NCBI GenBank assembly: GCA_012965065.1
Contig: DTSX01000071.1
Span: 1-5,178 of the forward strand
Source of the DNA: Gammaproteobacteria bacterium
GTDB lineage: Bacteria; Pseudomonadota; Gammaproteobacteria; Steroidobacterales; UBA11654
DNA length: 5,178 bases
Direction of reading: 5' to 3'
Below, in pieces: positions 1 through 5,178 of this stretch; position 1 is the first letter of the stretch, and every line of letters begins with the position of its first letter. A program made the position numbers and the translations under genes. A model generated the notes under the pieces. It saw only the letters and a list, made by a program, of their open reading frames with translations. It did no database searches and was not told the DNA's origin.

Positions 1-453
1 TATCCTAGTGTAATAGCCGGGATTAAGGACAGTTCAGGAAATTGGGAAAACACGCAAAGCATACTGGAACGTGAATGGGATGACTTCAGAGTGTTTTGTG
101 GCAGTGAAACCTTCCTGCTGCAAACTATGCGAGCAGGGGGATCTGGATGTATTTCTGCAACTGTAAACATCAATCCATCTGCAATACACAATCTCTATAA
201 GGAATGGAAATCCAATCGGGCAGACGATTTACAACAGCGGCTAAATCAGGTTCGCCATACAGTGGAAGCCTACCCAATGATTCCTGCACTGAAATCGGTG
301 GTCTCACATTACAGAAAAGATCTTGATTGGACGATTGTCCGACCCCCATTTATCTCTTTAGAGCAGGAAACCCAACAAGAACTTGTGCAAAAACTCGACC
401 AGGTTGGGTTTGAAATGCCTAATCTTGATGGACCAAATCTTATATATTGCTAA
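1..453 (+). CDS. Dihydrodipicolinate synthase / N-acetylneuraminate lyase family protein (5' end outside window)
   Basis: This is the C-terminal half (150 visible residues) of a class I aldolase of the DapA/NanA TIM-barrel family. The frame is open from base 1, so the true start lies upstream; the GTG at 91 is internal. The visible part opens with AGIKDSSGN, the strand carrying the Schiff-base lysine (visible residue 9, bases 25-27), equivalent to Lys161 of E. coli DapA. It continues with the family's VFCGSE strand (residues 31-36), a glycine-rich AGGSGCIS segment (45-52), and a C-terminal helical part with PMIPALK (92-98) and RPPFISL (114-120). Such enzymes form or cleave a C-C bond next to pyruvate in the cytoplasm. 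Members include DHDPS, sialate lyase, 4-hydroxy-2-oxoglutarate aldolase and sugar-acid dehydratase/aldolases. The SSGNWENT stretch and the context of exported enzymes suggest a catabolic paralogue rather than lysine biosynthesis, but this is inference and the substrate is unknown. The next gene starts 3 bases after the stop. Confidence 0.9.
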   Translation, partial: YPSVIAGIKDSSGNWENTQSILEREWDDFRVFCGSETFLLQTMRAGGSGCISATVNINPSAIHNLYKEWKSNRADDLQQRLNQVRHTVEAYPMIPALKSVVSHYRKDLDWTIVRPPFISLEQETQQELVQKLDQVGFEMPNLDGPNLIYC

Positions 454-456
454 TTT

Positions 457-963
457 ATGAAACGTCATATAGTCATAGCGGATGCTGGGCCTGAACAAAA
501 TCCGGATGTGGAATTATTGGACGCATTTTGGCAGCAAGCCATTAAAGCAGTGCCAGAAATTGCAAGAGATCATCAGGTTAGGTCCATAGGCATTGACGAA
601 GAGACTACAGATCTGATTATTGAGTTTATAAAAACTGGCGAGAAAATAGGAACTTATAGCTTGCCATGGCTTATGGAAGCCGAAGGACATCCTAAAGCTA
701 TGCCCGATACTCCTATAATTCTTGTATCCTATGATGGGATACCCAAGGTTGTTGTTCAGATAACAAGTGTTTATGAAACCACATTTGGCGAAATCAGTCT
801 TAATGACACTTCGCTGGATGGTCCTCCGGTAAGAGATCTGGATGTATGGATTCCTTTACACACAGAGTACTGGAATGGCTTGTTATCGAAGCATAACAGA
901 GCTTGCACCGCTGATATGCCAGTGTTGGTAGAGAAATTTAAGTTTATTTATGCAGCAAAATAA
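457..963 (+). CDS. ASCH-domain protein
   Basis: A 168-residue protein with no signal peptide or membrane segment, probably cytoplasmic. Residues about 20-45 form a helical lead (DAFWQQAIKAVPEIA). Residues about 44-165 read as an ASCH domain, the PUA-like beta-barrel: GEKIGT (61-66) fits the signature GxKxxT with Lys63 and Thr66. Next come a beta-hairpin giving VVVQITSVYETTFGEI (98-113), then LDG (120-122), W131, H135 and YW (138-139), and a final strand LVEKFKFIY. Characterised ASCH proteins bind RNA or nucleosides; E. coli YqfB is an N4-acetylcytidine amidohydrolase using Lys, Thr and Glu, and a Zymomonas member is a ribonuclease. Where relatives usually have Glu-Gly after the hairpin, this one appears to have Asp-Gly, so the catalytic acid may differ. 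The ATG comes 3 bases after the lyase stop with no clear Shine-Dalgarno, and its stop abuts the next ATG, which suggests translational coupling. The family call is fairly firm; the function is unknown. Confidence 0.8.
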   Translation: MKRHIVIADAGPEQNPDVELLDAFWQQAIKAVPEIARDHQVRSIGIDEETTDLIIEFIKTGEKIGTYSLPWLMEAEGHPKAMPDTPIILVSYDGIPKVVVQITSVYETTFGEISLNDTSLDGPPVRDLDVWIPLHTEYWNGLLSKHNRACTADMPVLVEKFKFIYAAK

Positions 964-2436
964 ATGAAAAAATATTTACTCATTCTATTTTTAATAGCTT
1001 CCTTTTCTGGGCTGAGTTGGTCTGAAAGTACATCTCAACAAAATGTTCTGAATGATCTTCATTCCAAGCTTAATCCCACAACAGTCGATTCAATTCACCA
1101 TCCCAAGTCTACGTATGAAGTCTTGAGTTTGATCAAACATGCCAAAAAACATGATAAATCCATCAGCATTTCAGGAGGACAGCATTCAATGGGAGGTCAG
1201 CAGTACGGCACAGGTACGGTCCACTTAAATATGTCTGCTATGAATGATGTGCTTAAATTCGATAGAAAAAATGGAATTGTAACTGTTGAAGCAGGCATCC
1301 AGTGGCCCGAACTAATTGAATATCTAATTTCTTCTCAAAAATACAGCAAAAAACAATGGGGTATTACCCAAAAACAAACCGGGGCAGACCGGCTGTCAAT
1401 AGGAGGTGCATTATCTTCCAATATACATGGGCGGGGTCTGTTGTTGCAACCCATGGTTCAGGATGTTGAAAGTTTCAGAATAATAAATGCCGAAGGTAAA
1501 AAAATTAATGTAAGTCGGGAAGAAAATGCTGAATTATTTGGACTTGTGATCGGTGGGTATGGACTGTTTGGGGTGATTACCGAAGTTGATCTGAGATTAT
1601 CTCCTAGGCAAAAGTTAAAACGCCATGTAGAGATTATTAACTTGTCTAATTTTGCCGCTAAGACCAGTCAGAGAATTAACGACGGATACTTGTACGGTGA
1701 TCTTCAATTTAAAACTGATGGGGCAGCAGAGGACTTCTTAACAAGGGGCGTCTACTCATTTTATAAACCCGTTCCTTTAGACTCACCAATACCTCAACAA
1801 CAAAGAAAGATCTCATCGGATAAATGGAAAGAATTATTAGCATTAGCCCATTCAAATAAAGCCCAAGTTTTTGAGGATTACACCAATTATTATTTGAGTA
1901 CCAGTGGCCAACTTTATTGGACAGATACCCATCAATTGGGGTATTACGATGAAAATTATGAGGCTTACTTAAAGAAGACACTTCCAGATTACAAACTTGG
2001 ATCTTTAATGATCAGTGAGGTGTATGTTCCCCGGGATAGAATCTATGATTTCATGACAGATCTTTCTCTATCAAATGAGGAGCAGCAGTTGGATATCATC
2101 TACGGAACCATCAGGTTGATCAAAACCGATACCGAAACTTTTCTCCCTTGGGCAAAACAGGACTACGCCTGTATTGTGTTAAATCTACGTGTGGAACATT
2201 CCGAATTGGGATTAGAAAAAGCTCGCAGTGATTTTCAACTTTTGATTGATGTGGCATTAAATCACGATGGTTCTTATTTCCTCACTTACCATCGATGGGC
2301 TAGGAAAGATCAATTGCTTGAAGCTTATCCGCAATTTCCAATGTTTTTAGAGCTCAAACTTAAATACGATCCCCAAGAAATGTTTCAAAGTGACTGGTAC
2401 CGATTCTACAAAGAAATGTTCAGCAACAATGACTGA
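964..2436 (+). CDS. Exported FAD-binding oxidoreductase (VAO/PCMH fold)
   Basis: A 490-residue flavoprotein. Residues 1-20 are a Sec-like signal peptide (MKK, a hydrophobic core, then small residues near SWS) without a twin-arginine motif. Residues about 40-215 form the PCMH-type FAD domain (FAD_binding_4): SGGQHSMGGQ (70-79), where His74 aligns with the histidine that often carries covalent 8-alpha-histidyl FAD, then VEAG (108-111), SIGGALSSNIHGRG (145-158) and GGYGLFGVIT (197-206). The C-terminal substrate domain ends in LTYHRWAR (440-447), AYPQFPMF and KYDPQEMFQSDWYRFY (467-482), a tail typical of sugar-lactone-oxidase or cytokinin-dehydrogenase-like bacterial proteins. The family oxidises alcohols, lactones or amines at the FAD N5 and passes electrons to oxygen or an acceptor. 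The substrate is not readable. ATG 964 touches the stop of the ASCH gene; no Shine-Dalgarno stands out, so coupling is likely. Length is complete for the family and no frameshift is seen. Confidence 0.88.
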   Translation: MKKYLLILFLIASFSGLSWSESTSQQNVLNDLHSKLNPTTVDSIHHPKSTYEVLSLIKHAKKHDKSISISGGQHSMGGQQYGTGTVHLNMSAMNDVLKFDRKNGIVTVEAGIQWPELIEYLISSQKYSKKQWGITQKQTGADRLSIGGALSSNIHGRGLLLQPMVQDVESFRIINAEGKKINVSREENAELFGLVIGGYGLFGVITEVDLRLSPRQKLKRHVEIINLSNFAAKTSQRINDGYLYGDLQFKTDGAAEDFLTRGVYSFYKPVPLDSPIPQQQRKISSDKWKELLALAHSNKAQVFEDYTNYYLSTSGQLYWTDTHQLGYYDENYEAYLKKTLPDYKLGSLMISEVYVPRDRIYDFMTDLSLSNEEQQLDIIYGTIRLIKTDTETFLPWAKQDYACIVLNLRVEHSELGLEKARSDFQLLIDVALNHDGSYFLTYHRWARKDQLLEAYPQFPMFLELKLKYDPQEMFQSDWYRFYKEMFSNND

Positions 2437-2454
2437 GATATAATTTAACATCTG

Positions 2455-3873
2455 ATGAAAAAACTAATTGTACTCGCTGGCCTTGTCTTGACTTCTAATG
2501 GTTGGGCTGTGGATCATTCTGATTTGGATCGAAGCATTAACTCTCATCAACAACAGTTTGAGAAAGTTGCTTTGCAAATTTGGGACATTGCAGAAGTTGG
2601 GTACCAAGAATATCAAAGCTCGAGTTTGCTTAAAGAGAGTCTTGCAAAAGAGGGATTTAGAATCGAAGATAATGTGGCTAATATTCCTACAGCATTCATT
2701 GCAGAGTATGGAGAAGGATCACCAATTATTGGAATTTTAGGCGAGTTTGATGCCCTGCCGGGTCTTGCGCAAACCGCTTCACCGTTTAAAGAAAAATATA
2801 AAGATAATATTGCTGGACACGCATGTGGACACCATCTTTTTGGGGCTGGTTCTGCCTGGGCATCTGTAGTGGTTAAAGAATGGCTAACTAGTAATAAAAA
2901 AACAGGAACCATACGATTTTACGGAACGCCTGCCGAGGAAGGAGGCTCAGGCAAAGTTTACATGGCTAGAGATGGCTTATTTGACGACGTCGATGTAGTG
3001 CTTCACTGGCACCCATCAAGTCAGAATCATGCCAGACCCAGAACTTCGAATTCAAATAAATCAGCCAAATTTAGTTTCAAAGGAATTTCAGCCCATGCTG
3101 CCAGTGCTCCAGAAAAAGGCAGATCAGCTCTAGATGGAGTGGAGTCCATGAATATGATGGTCAATCTTATGCGAGAACATATGCCGCAAGATTCTAGAAT
3201 TCACTATGTAATTACAAAAGGTGGACTGGCTCCCAATGTTATTCCTGACGAAGCTGAGGTTTACTATTATGTAAGGCACCCCAAAAGACAGATGGTAGAA
3301 AAGCTTTTCAATCGGGTAGTGAAAGCTGCCAAAGGCGCTGCCATGGGGACTGAAACAACCGTGAGTTTCGAGGTTATGCATGGGAATTACTCGTTAATGC
3401 CTAATGACACTCTACAAAAAATAATGCATGAGAAGCTTTCTGCAAGAGGTGGCATAACCTATTCTTCTATAGAAAACAAATTTGCTAATACCATCTATCA
3501 AACACTCTTGAGCCCAACAGCTCAGCTCGGAGACCAAGAAAAGGTTCTATCCTATAAACCCACTCATGGCCATGGATCGACTGATGTCGGAGATGTCAGT
3601 TGGTTGGTGCCAACGGCTGGATTACGCGTAGCAACCTGGGTTCCTGGAACTTCAGCCCATTCCTGGCAAGCTGTTGCCGCTGGAGGAACAACTATAGGCT
3701 TGAAGGGTACAAAACTAGCTGCGGAGATTTTATCAGAAACGGCTATAGAAATTTATCTTGATCCTTCCATTGCATCCAAAGCAAAACAAGAATTGGAAAA
3801 CAGAGTAGGTGAGGGCTTTAACTATGTACCGTTGTTAGGAGATCGAAAACCGCCTTTGGACTACAGGAATTAA
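2455..3873 (+). CDS. Exported M20 metallo-amidohydrolase, AbgB-like
   Basis: A 472-residue protein of the M20 peptidase/amidohydrolase family, closest in motifs to p-aminobenzoyl-glutamate hydrolase subunit B (AbgB) and M20D amidohydrolases. Residues 1-19 are a Sec signal peptide ending NGWA. Metal and catalytic positions are visible: GEFDALPG (96-103), GHACGHH (121-127) with Cys124 and His126 as likely ligands, PAEEGG (159-164) with catalytic Glu161 and ligand Glu162, and HWH (184-186). The dimerisation domain begins about 203 with FKGISAHAAS (208-217, His214), followed by GGLAPNVIPDEAE. The C-terminal catalytic part has GSTDVGDVSW (374-383) and GTSAHSWQAVAAGG (398-411, His402). Such enzymes hydrolyse N-acyl or aminoacyl amide bonds using two divalent metals. 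No AbgA partner is visible, so the p-aminobenzoyl-glutamate activity should not be assumed. The gene starts 18 bases after the oxidoreductase stop with only a weak ribosome-binding region and is probably co-transcribed. It is complete, with every expected motif present. Confidence 0.9.
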   Translation: MKKLIVLAGLVLTSNGWAVDHSDLDRSINSHQQQFEKVALQIWDIAEVGYQEYQSSSLLKESLAKEGFRIEDNVANIPTAFIAEYGEGSPIIGILGEFDALPGLAQTASPFKEKYKDNIAGHACGHHLFGAGSAWASVVVKEWLTSNKKTGTIRFYGTPAEEGGSGKVYMARDGLFDDVDVVLHWHPSSQNHARPRTSNSNKSAKFSFKGISAHAASAPEKGRSALDGVESMNMMVNLMREHMPQDSRIHYVITKGGLAPNVIPDEAEVYYYVRHPKRQMVEKLFNRVVKAAKGAAMGTETTVSFEVMHGNYSLMPNDTLQKIMHEKLSARGGITYSSIENKFANTIYQTLLSPTAQLGDQEKVLSYKPTHGHGSTDVGDVSWLVPTAGLRVATWVPGTSAHSWQAVAAGGTTIGLKGTKLAAEILSETAIEIYLDPSIASKAKQELENRVGEGFNYVPLLGDRKPPLDYRN

Positions 3874-3906
3874 AGCAGGAGATTAGGCGGTTCCAATTTA
3901 TATTTA

Positions 3907-4887
3907 ATGGCTTTAATGCAGAAAGTAATATTTCTTTTTTCAACCCTGATTGCAGCGTCCTTAATCGGTGTTGGCAATGCTCAGACTTTTTACGACGGAG
4001 TAATCGGACCCCTATCGATTACGAAGGATGGAAGAGCGACATTGGCAGTTTCAGTAGAAAACAGAGAAATGTCATTACGGATTGTTTACCCAGATCAGGG
4101 TGGACCGTACCCGATCATCGTCTTTTCGCACGGTACATTTTCCTCGAGTGACAAATACAACCTGGTTGTTGAGTTTTGGGCCGAACGTGGTTATGTAGTC
4201 ATCCTCCCGAATCACCTAGACGCCAACTACGGTATTATTCCGAGTAAGACAGAAGACATGATTCGTATTATTCACACCCGAATCTCAGACATGTCGTTTA
4301 TCCTCGATAACCTCGACGCAATCGAGGGGCAGAATCCAGGCTTAAAGGGCAAGTTGAATCGTCACCAGATCATTGCTGCCGGCCACTCCATCGGCACTCA
4401 AGTGGTGTTGGTCAATACCGGGCAGAGAATTCGAAACCCGACCAACAATTACGTAACCGAAAGCAGTGAAGACCGCTTCATGGCTGCAGTCATGTTAAGT
4501 GATCCTGGCAAGATGGCTATGATGCCGGATGACACCTGGAAGGGAGGTTCGGCTCCGACTTTTCTGTCAACAGGGTCAGAGGATTACGGTCTGATGGGCG
4601 ATGGTCGCCGAGAAGCTGAGTATCAGAACGAGATTCTAACGCTGCCTGACGAGTCGACAGGTGATAAATATCTGCTATTGATCGAACGCGGCGATCACTA
4701 TTTTGGCGGACTGATACACCGTGATGTTGATAAGGCGCCGGATTATGATGGGCTTGCAATCTTTAACGCTGCATCACTGGCGTTTATGGATGCACACACT
4801 CGTGACGCGGAGTCCGCCTGGGCATTTCTTAAACCAAACATTCTCAGTTCAGCGACGGATGGCCGTTTCGTATTAACAGTCGAATAA
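3907..4887 (+). CDS. Exported alpha/beta hydrolase (dienelactone hydrolase / PAF-acetylhydrolase-like)
   Basis: A 326-residue serine hydrolase with a Sec signal peptide, cleavage likely after GNA (residue 25). The alpha/beta fold is recognisable: MSLRIVYP (55-62), strand PIIVFSHGTFSS (69-80) with the HG oxyanion-hole segment, GYVVILPNH (95-103), the nucleophile elbow GHSIG (159-163, Ser161), PTFLSTGSEDYGL (217-229) with Asp226 or Glu225 as likely acid, and GDHYFGG (262-268) with His264 as likely base. It probably hydrolyses esters or lactones outside the cytoplasm; the substrate is not evident. Two starts are possible, ATG 3907 and ATG 3916 (Met4); the second gives a shorter n-region (MQK) and an equally good signal peptide. 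Neither has a nearby Shine-Dalgarno; AGGAG at 3877-3881 is too distant. Composition is unlike its neighbours: about 66 CpG in 981 bases by eye, against roughly 35-38 in each of the two longer genes before it. This suggests a separate origin. Confidence 0.87.
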   Translation: MALMQKVIFLFSTLIAASLIGVGNAQTFYDGVIGPLSITKDGRATLAVSVENREMSLRIVYPDQGGPYPIIVFSHGTFSSSDKYNLVVEFWAERGYVVILPNHLDANYGIIPSKTEDMIRIIHTRISDMSFILDNLDAIEGQNPGLKGKLNRHQIIAAGHSIGTQVVLVNTGQRIRNPTNNYVTESSEDRFMAAVMLSDPGKMAMMPDDTWKGGSAPTFLSTGSEDYGLMGDGRREAEYQNEILTLPDESTGDKYLLLIERGDHYFGGLIHRDVDKAPDYDGLAIFNAASLAFMDAHTRDAESAWAFLKPNILSSATDGRFVLTVE

Positions 4888-4930
4888 CTCGACATCCTCT
4901 TCTCATTGAACCACATGTATTCCCTAAAAC

Positions 4931-4959
4931 TTGAGGCTCTAGAGGGGTTGGAGTAGATT
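4931..4959 (+). promoter_or_regulatory. Candidate sigma-70-type promoter
   Basis: TTGAGG (4931-4936) and TAGATT (4954-4959) are separated by 17 bases. Each matches the -35/-10 consensus at four of six positions. It would start transcription about 20-25 bases before the start codon of the last gene, just upstream of its Shine-Dalgarno. The match is modest and could be chance; the position in the longest gap of the window is the main support. Confidence 0.3.
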
Positions 4960-4976
4960 TAACTAATCAATATTTC

Positions 4977-4982
4977 AGGAGA
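4977..4982 (+). promoter_or_regulatory. Shine-Dalgarno of the last gene
   Basis: AGGAGA lies five bases before ATG 4988, a near-ideal sequence and spacing. It fixes the start of the last gene. It is the only strong ribosome-binding site in the window; the other visible starts rely on tight spacing or weak sites. Confidence 0.75.
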
Positions 4983-4987
4983 ACGCT

Positions 4988-5178
4988 ATGAAAAATTTTT
5001 TACTTGGCATCATTGCCTTATGTTTAGTACTGATCATAGGAAAGATTTATGTACCAGTTGCCCAAGCACAATATGCAGATGCGGAGAATGTACTTCTTCT
5101 GGTTAGAGCAACTTGTTATTCTGGTTCAAGTATTTTTGCTAGGAATACCAGCATCCCACTCAAAGCAGACAAATGTGT
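4988..5178 (+). CDS. Small exported protein of unknown function (3' end outside window)
   Basis: Sixty-three codons plus two bases are visible and the frame is open to the window end. The start is ATG 4988, supported by a strong Shine-Dalgarno. The protein begins with a Sec signal peptide: MKN, a hydrophobic core (FLLGIIALCLVLIIG, residues 4-18), then YVPVAQA with likely cleavage after Ala27. The core is long enough that it might instead stay as an N-terminal membrane anchor. The visible mature part, starting QYADAENV, holds LLLVRATCYSG and then a second cysteine at residue 63; Cys43 and Cys63 could form a disulfide in the periplasm. I do not recognise the family. Because the C-terminal part is missing, neither length nor domain can be judged. 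The 100-base gap and its own ribosome-binding site suggest a unit separate from the upstream enzymes. Confidence 0.75.
   Translation, partial: MKNFLLGIIALCLVLIIGKIYVPVAQAQYADAENVLLLVRATCYSGSSIFARNTSIPLKADKC

Larger units (their letters stand above)
4888..4987 (+). other. Intergenic region before the last gene
   Basis: This 100-base gap lies between the hydrolase stop and the next start. It returns to AT-richer sequence near its 3' half. It holds a candidate sigma-70-like promoter, a perfect 8-base palindrome CTCTAGAG (4937-4944) inside that promoter's spacer, and a Shine-Dalgarno. No stem followed by a T-run is visible, so there is no convincing intrinsic terminator for the upstream gene. 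Confidence 0.6.

Noticed and set aside
91..453. GTG at 91 as the start of a short stand-alone protein
   Set aside because: The same frame is open back to base 1 and encodes the Schiff-base lysine motif AGIKDSSGN, so the gene clearly continues upstream and GTG 91 is an internal valine.
1709..1981. Reverse-strand open frame inside the oxidoreductase gene
   Set aside because: It has no recognisable motif and lies wholly within a gene with strong family motifs in the other strand; it is a shadow frame.
2498..2912. Overlapping open frames on both strands within the 5' half of the M20 gene
   Set aside because: They overlap metal-binding motifs of the real gene, have low-complexity or implausible translations and no ribosome-binding site.
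3130..3381. Reverse-strand open frame within the M20 dimerisation domain
   Set aside because: No family motif and no start signal; explained by the coding sequence on the + strand.
3877..3881. AGGAG as the Shine-Dalgarno of the hydrolase gene
   Set aside because: It lies 25 bases before ATG 3907 and further from ATG 3916, too far for normal initiation, and no in-frame start closer to it gives a sensible signal peptide.
4517..4759. Reverse-strand open frame within the hydrolase gene
   Set aside because: It falls in the CpG-rich coding region, where stop codons on the other strand are rarer, and has no start signal or recognisable domain.
4879..4893. Possible terminator hairpin GTCGA/TCGAC around the hydrolase stop
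   Set aside because: The stem is only five bases and is not followed by a T-run, so it is not convincing as an intrinsic terminator.
1..5178. CRISPR array, tRNA/rRNA, transposase or toxin-antitoxin pair
   Set aside because: No regularly spaced repeats, cloverleaf-like sequence, conserved rRNA segments, terminal repeats or toxin/antitoxin motifs were seen on reading both strands.

Overview
The window looks like part of a chromosome of a Gram-negative bacterium, plausibly a marine or other environmental proteobacterium. The reasons are several Sec-type signal peptides with short AxA-like cleavage regions, densely packed same-strand genes, about 40% GC by eye over most of the window, and proteobacterial-looking families (a DHDPS/NAL-family lyase, an AbgB-like M20 amidohydrolase). 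The taxon cannot be fixed from the sequence alone. All six supported genes are on the + strand. I see no RNA gene, CRISPR array, insertion sequence or transposase.

Layout: (1) 1-453, the C-terminal half of a dihydrodipicolinate synthase / N-acetylneuraminate lyase family aldolase, including its Schiff-base lysine. (2) 457-963, a small cytoplasmic ASCH-domain protein. (3) 964-2436, an exported FAD-binding oxidoreductase of the vanillyl-alcohol-oxidase (PCMH) fold. (4) 2455-3873, an exported AbgB-like M20 metallo-amidohydrolase. (5) 3907-4887, an exported alpha/beta hydrolase with an intact GHSIG nucleophile elbow. (6) 4988 to beyond the window end, the start of a small exported protein of unknown function, preceded by a good Shine-Dalgarno and a possible promoter.

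Genes 1-4 are separated by 3, 0 and 18 bases and are very likely one transcript. Gene 5 follows after 33 bases but has clearly different composition (many more CpG dinucleotides, higher GC), so it may have joined the cluster from another source. Gene 6 follows a 100-base gap with its own signals and is probably a separate unit.

Functionally, the cluster combines a cytoplasmic C-C lyase and an ASCH protein with exported oxidising and hydrolysing enzymes. This would suit uptake and breakdown of a small organic substrate (amide, ester, lactone or sugar-acid type), with extracytoplasmic processing followed by cytoplasmic aldol cleavage. That pathway is inference. No substrate can be read from the sequence, and no transporter or regulator lies in the window. 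I did not find a clearly new defence or mobile system. The points most worth a second look are the ASCH protein embedded in a catabolic-looking operon, the apparent Sec export of a flavoprotein, and the composition break at the esterase gene.
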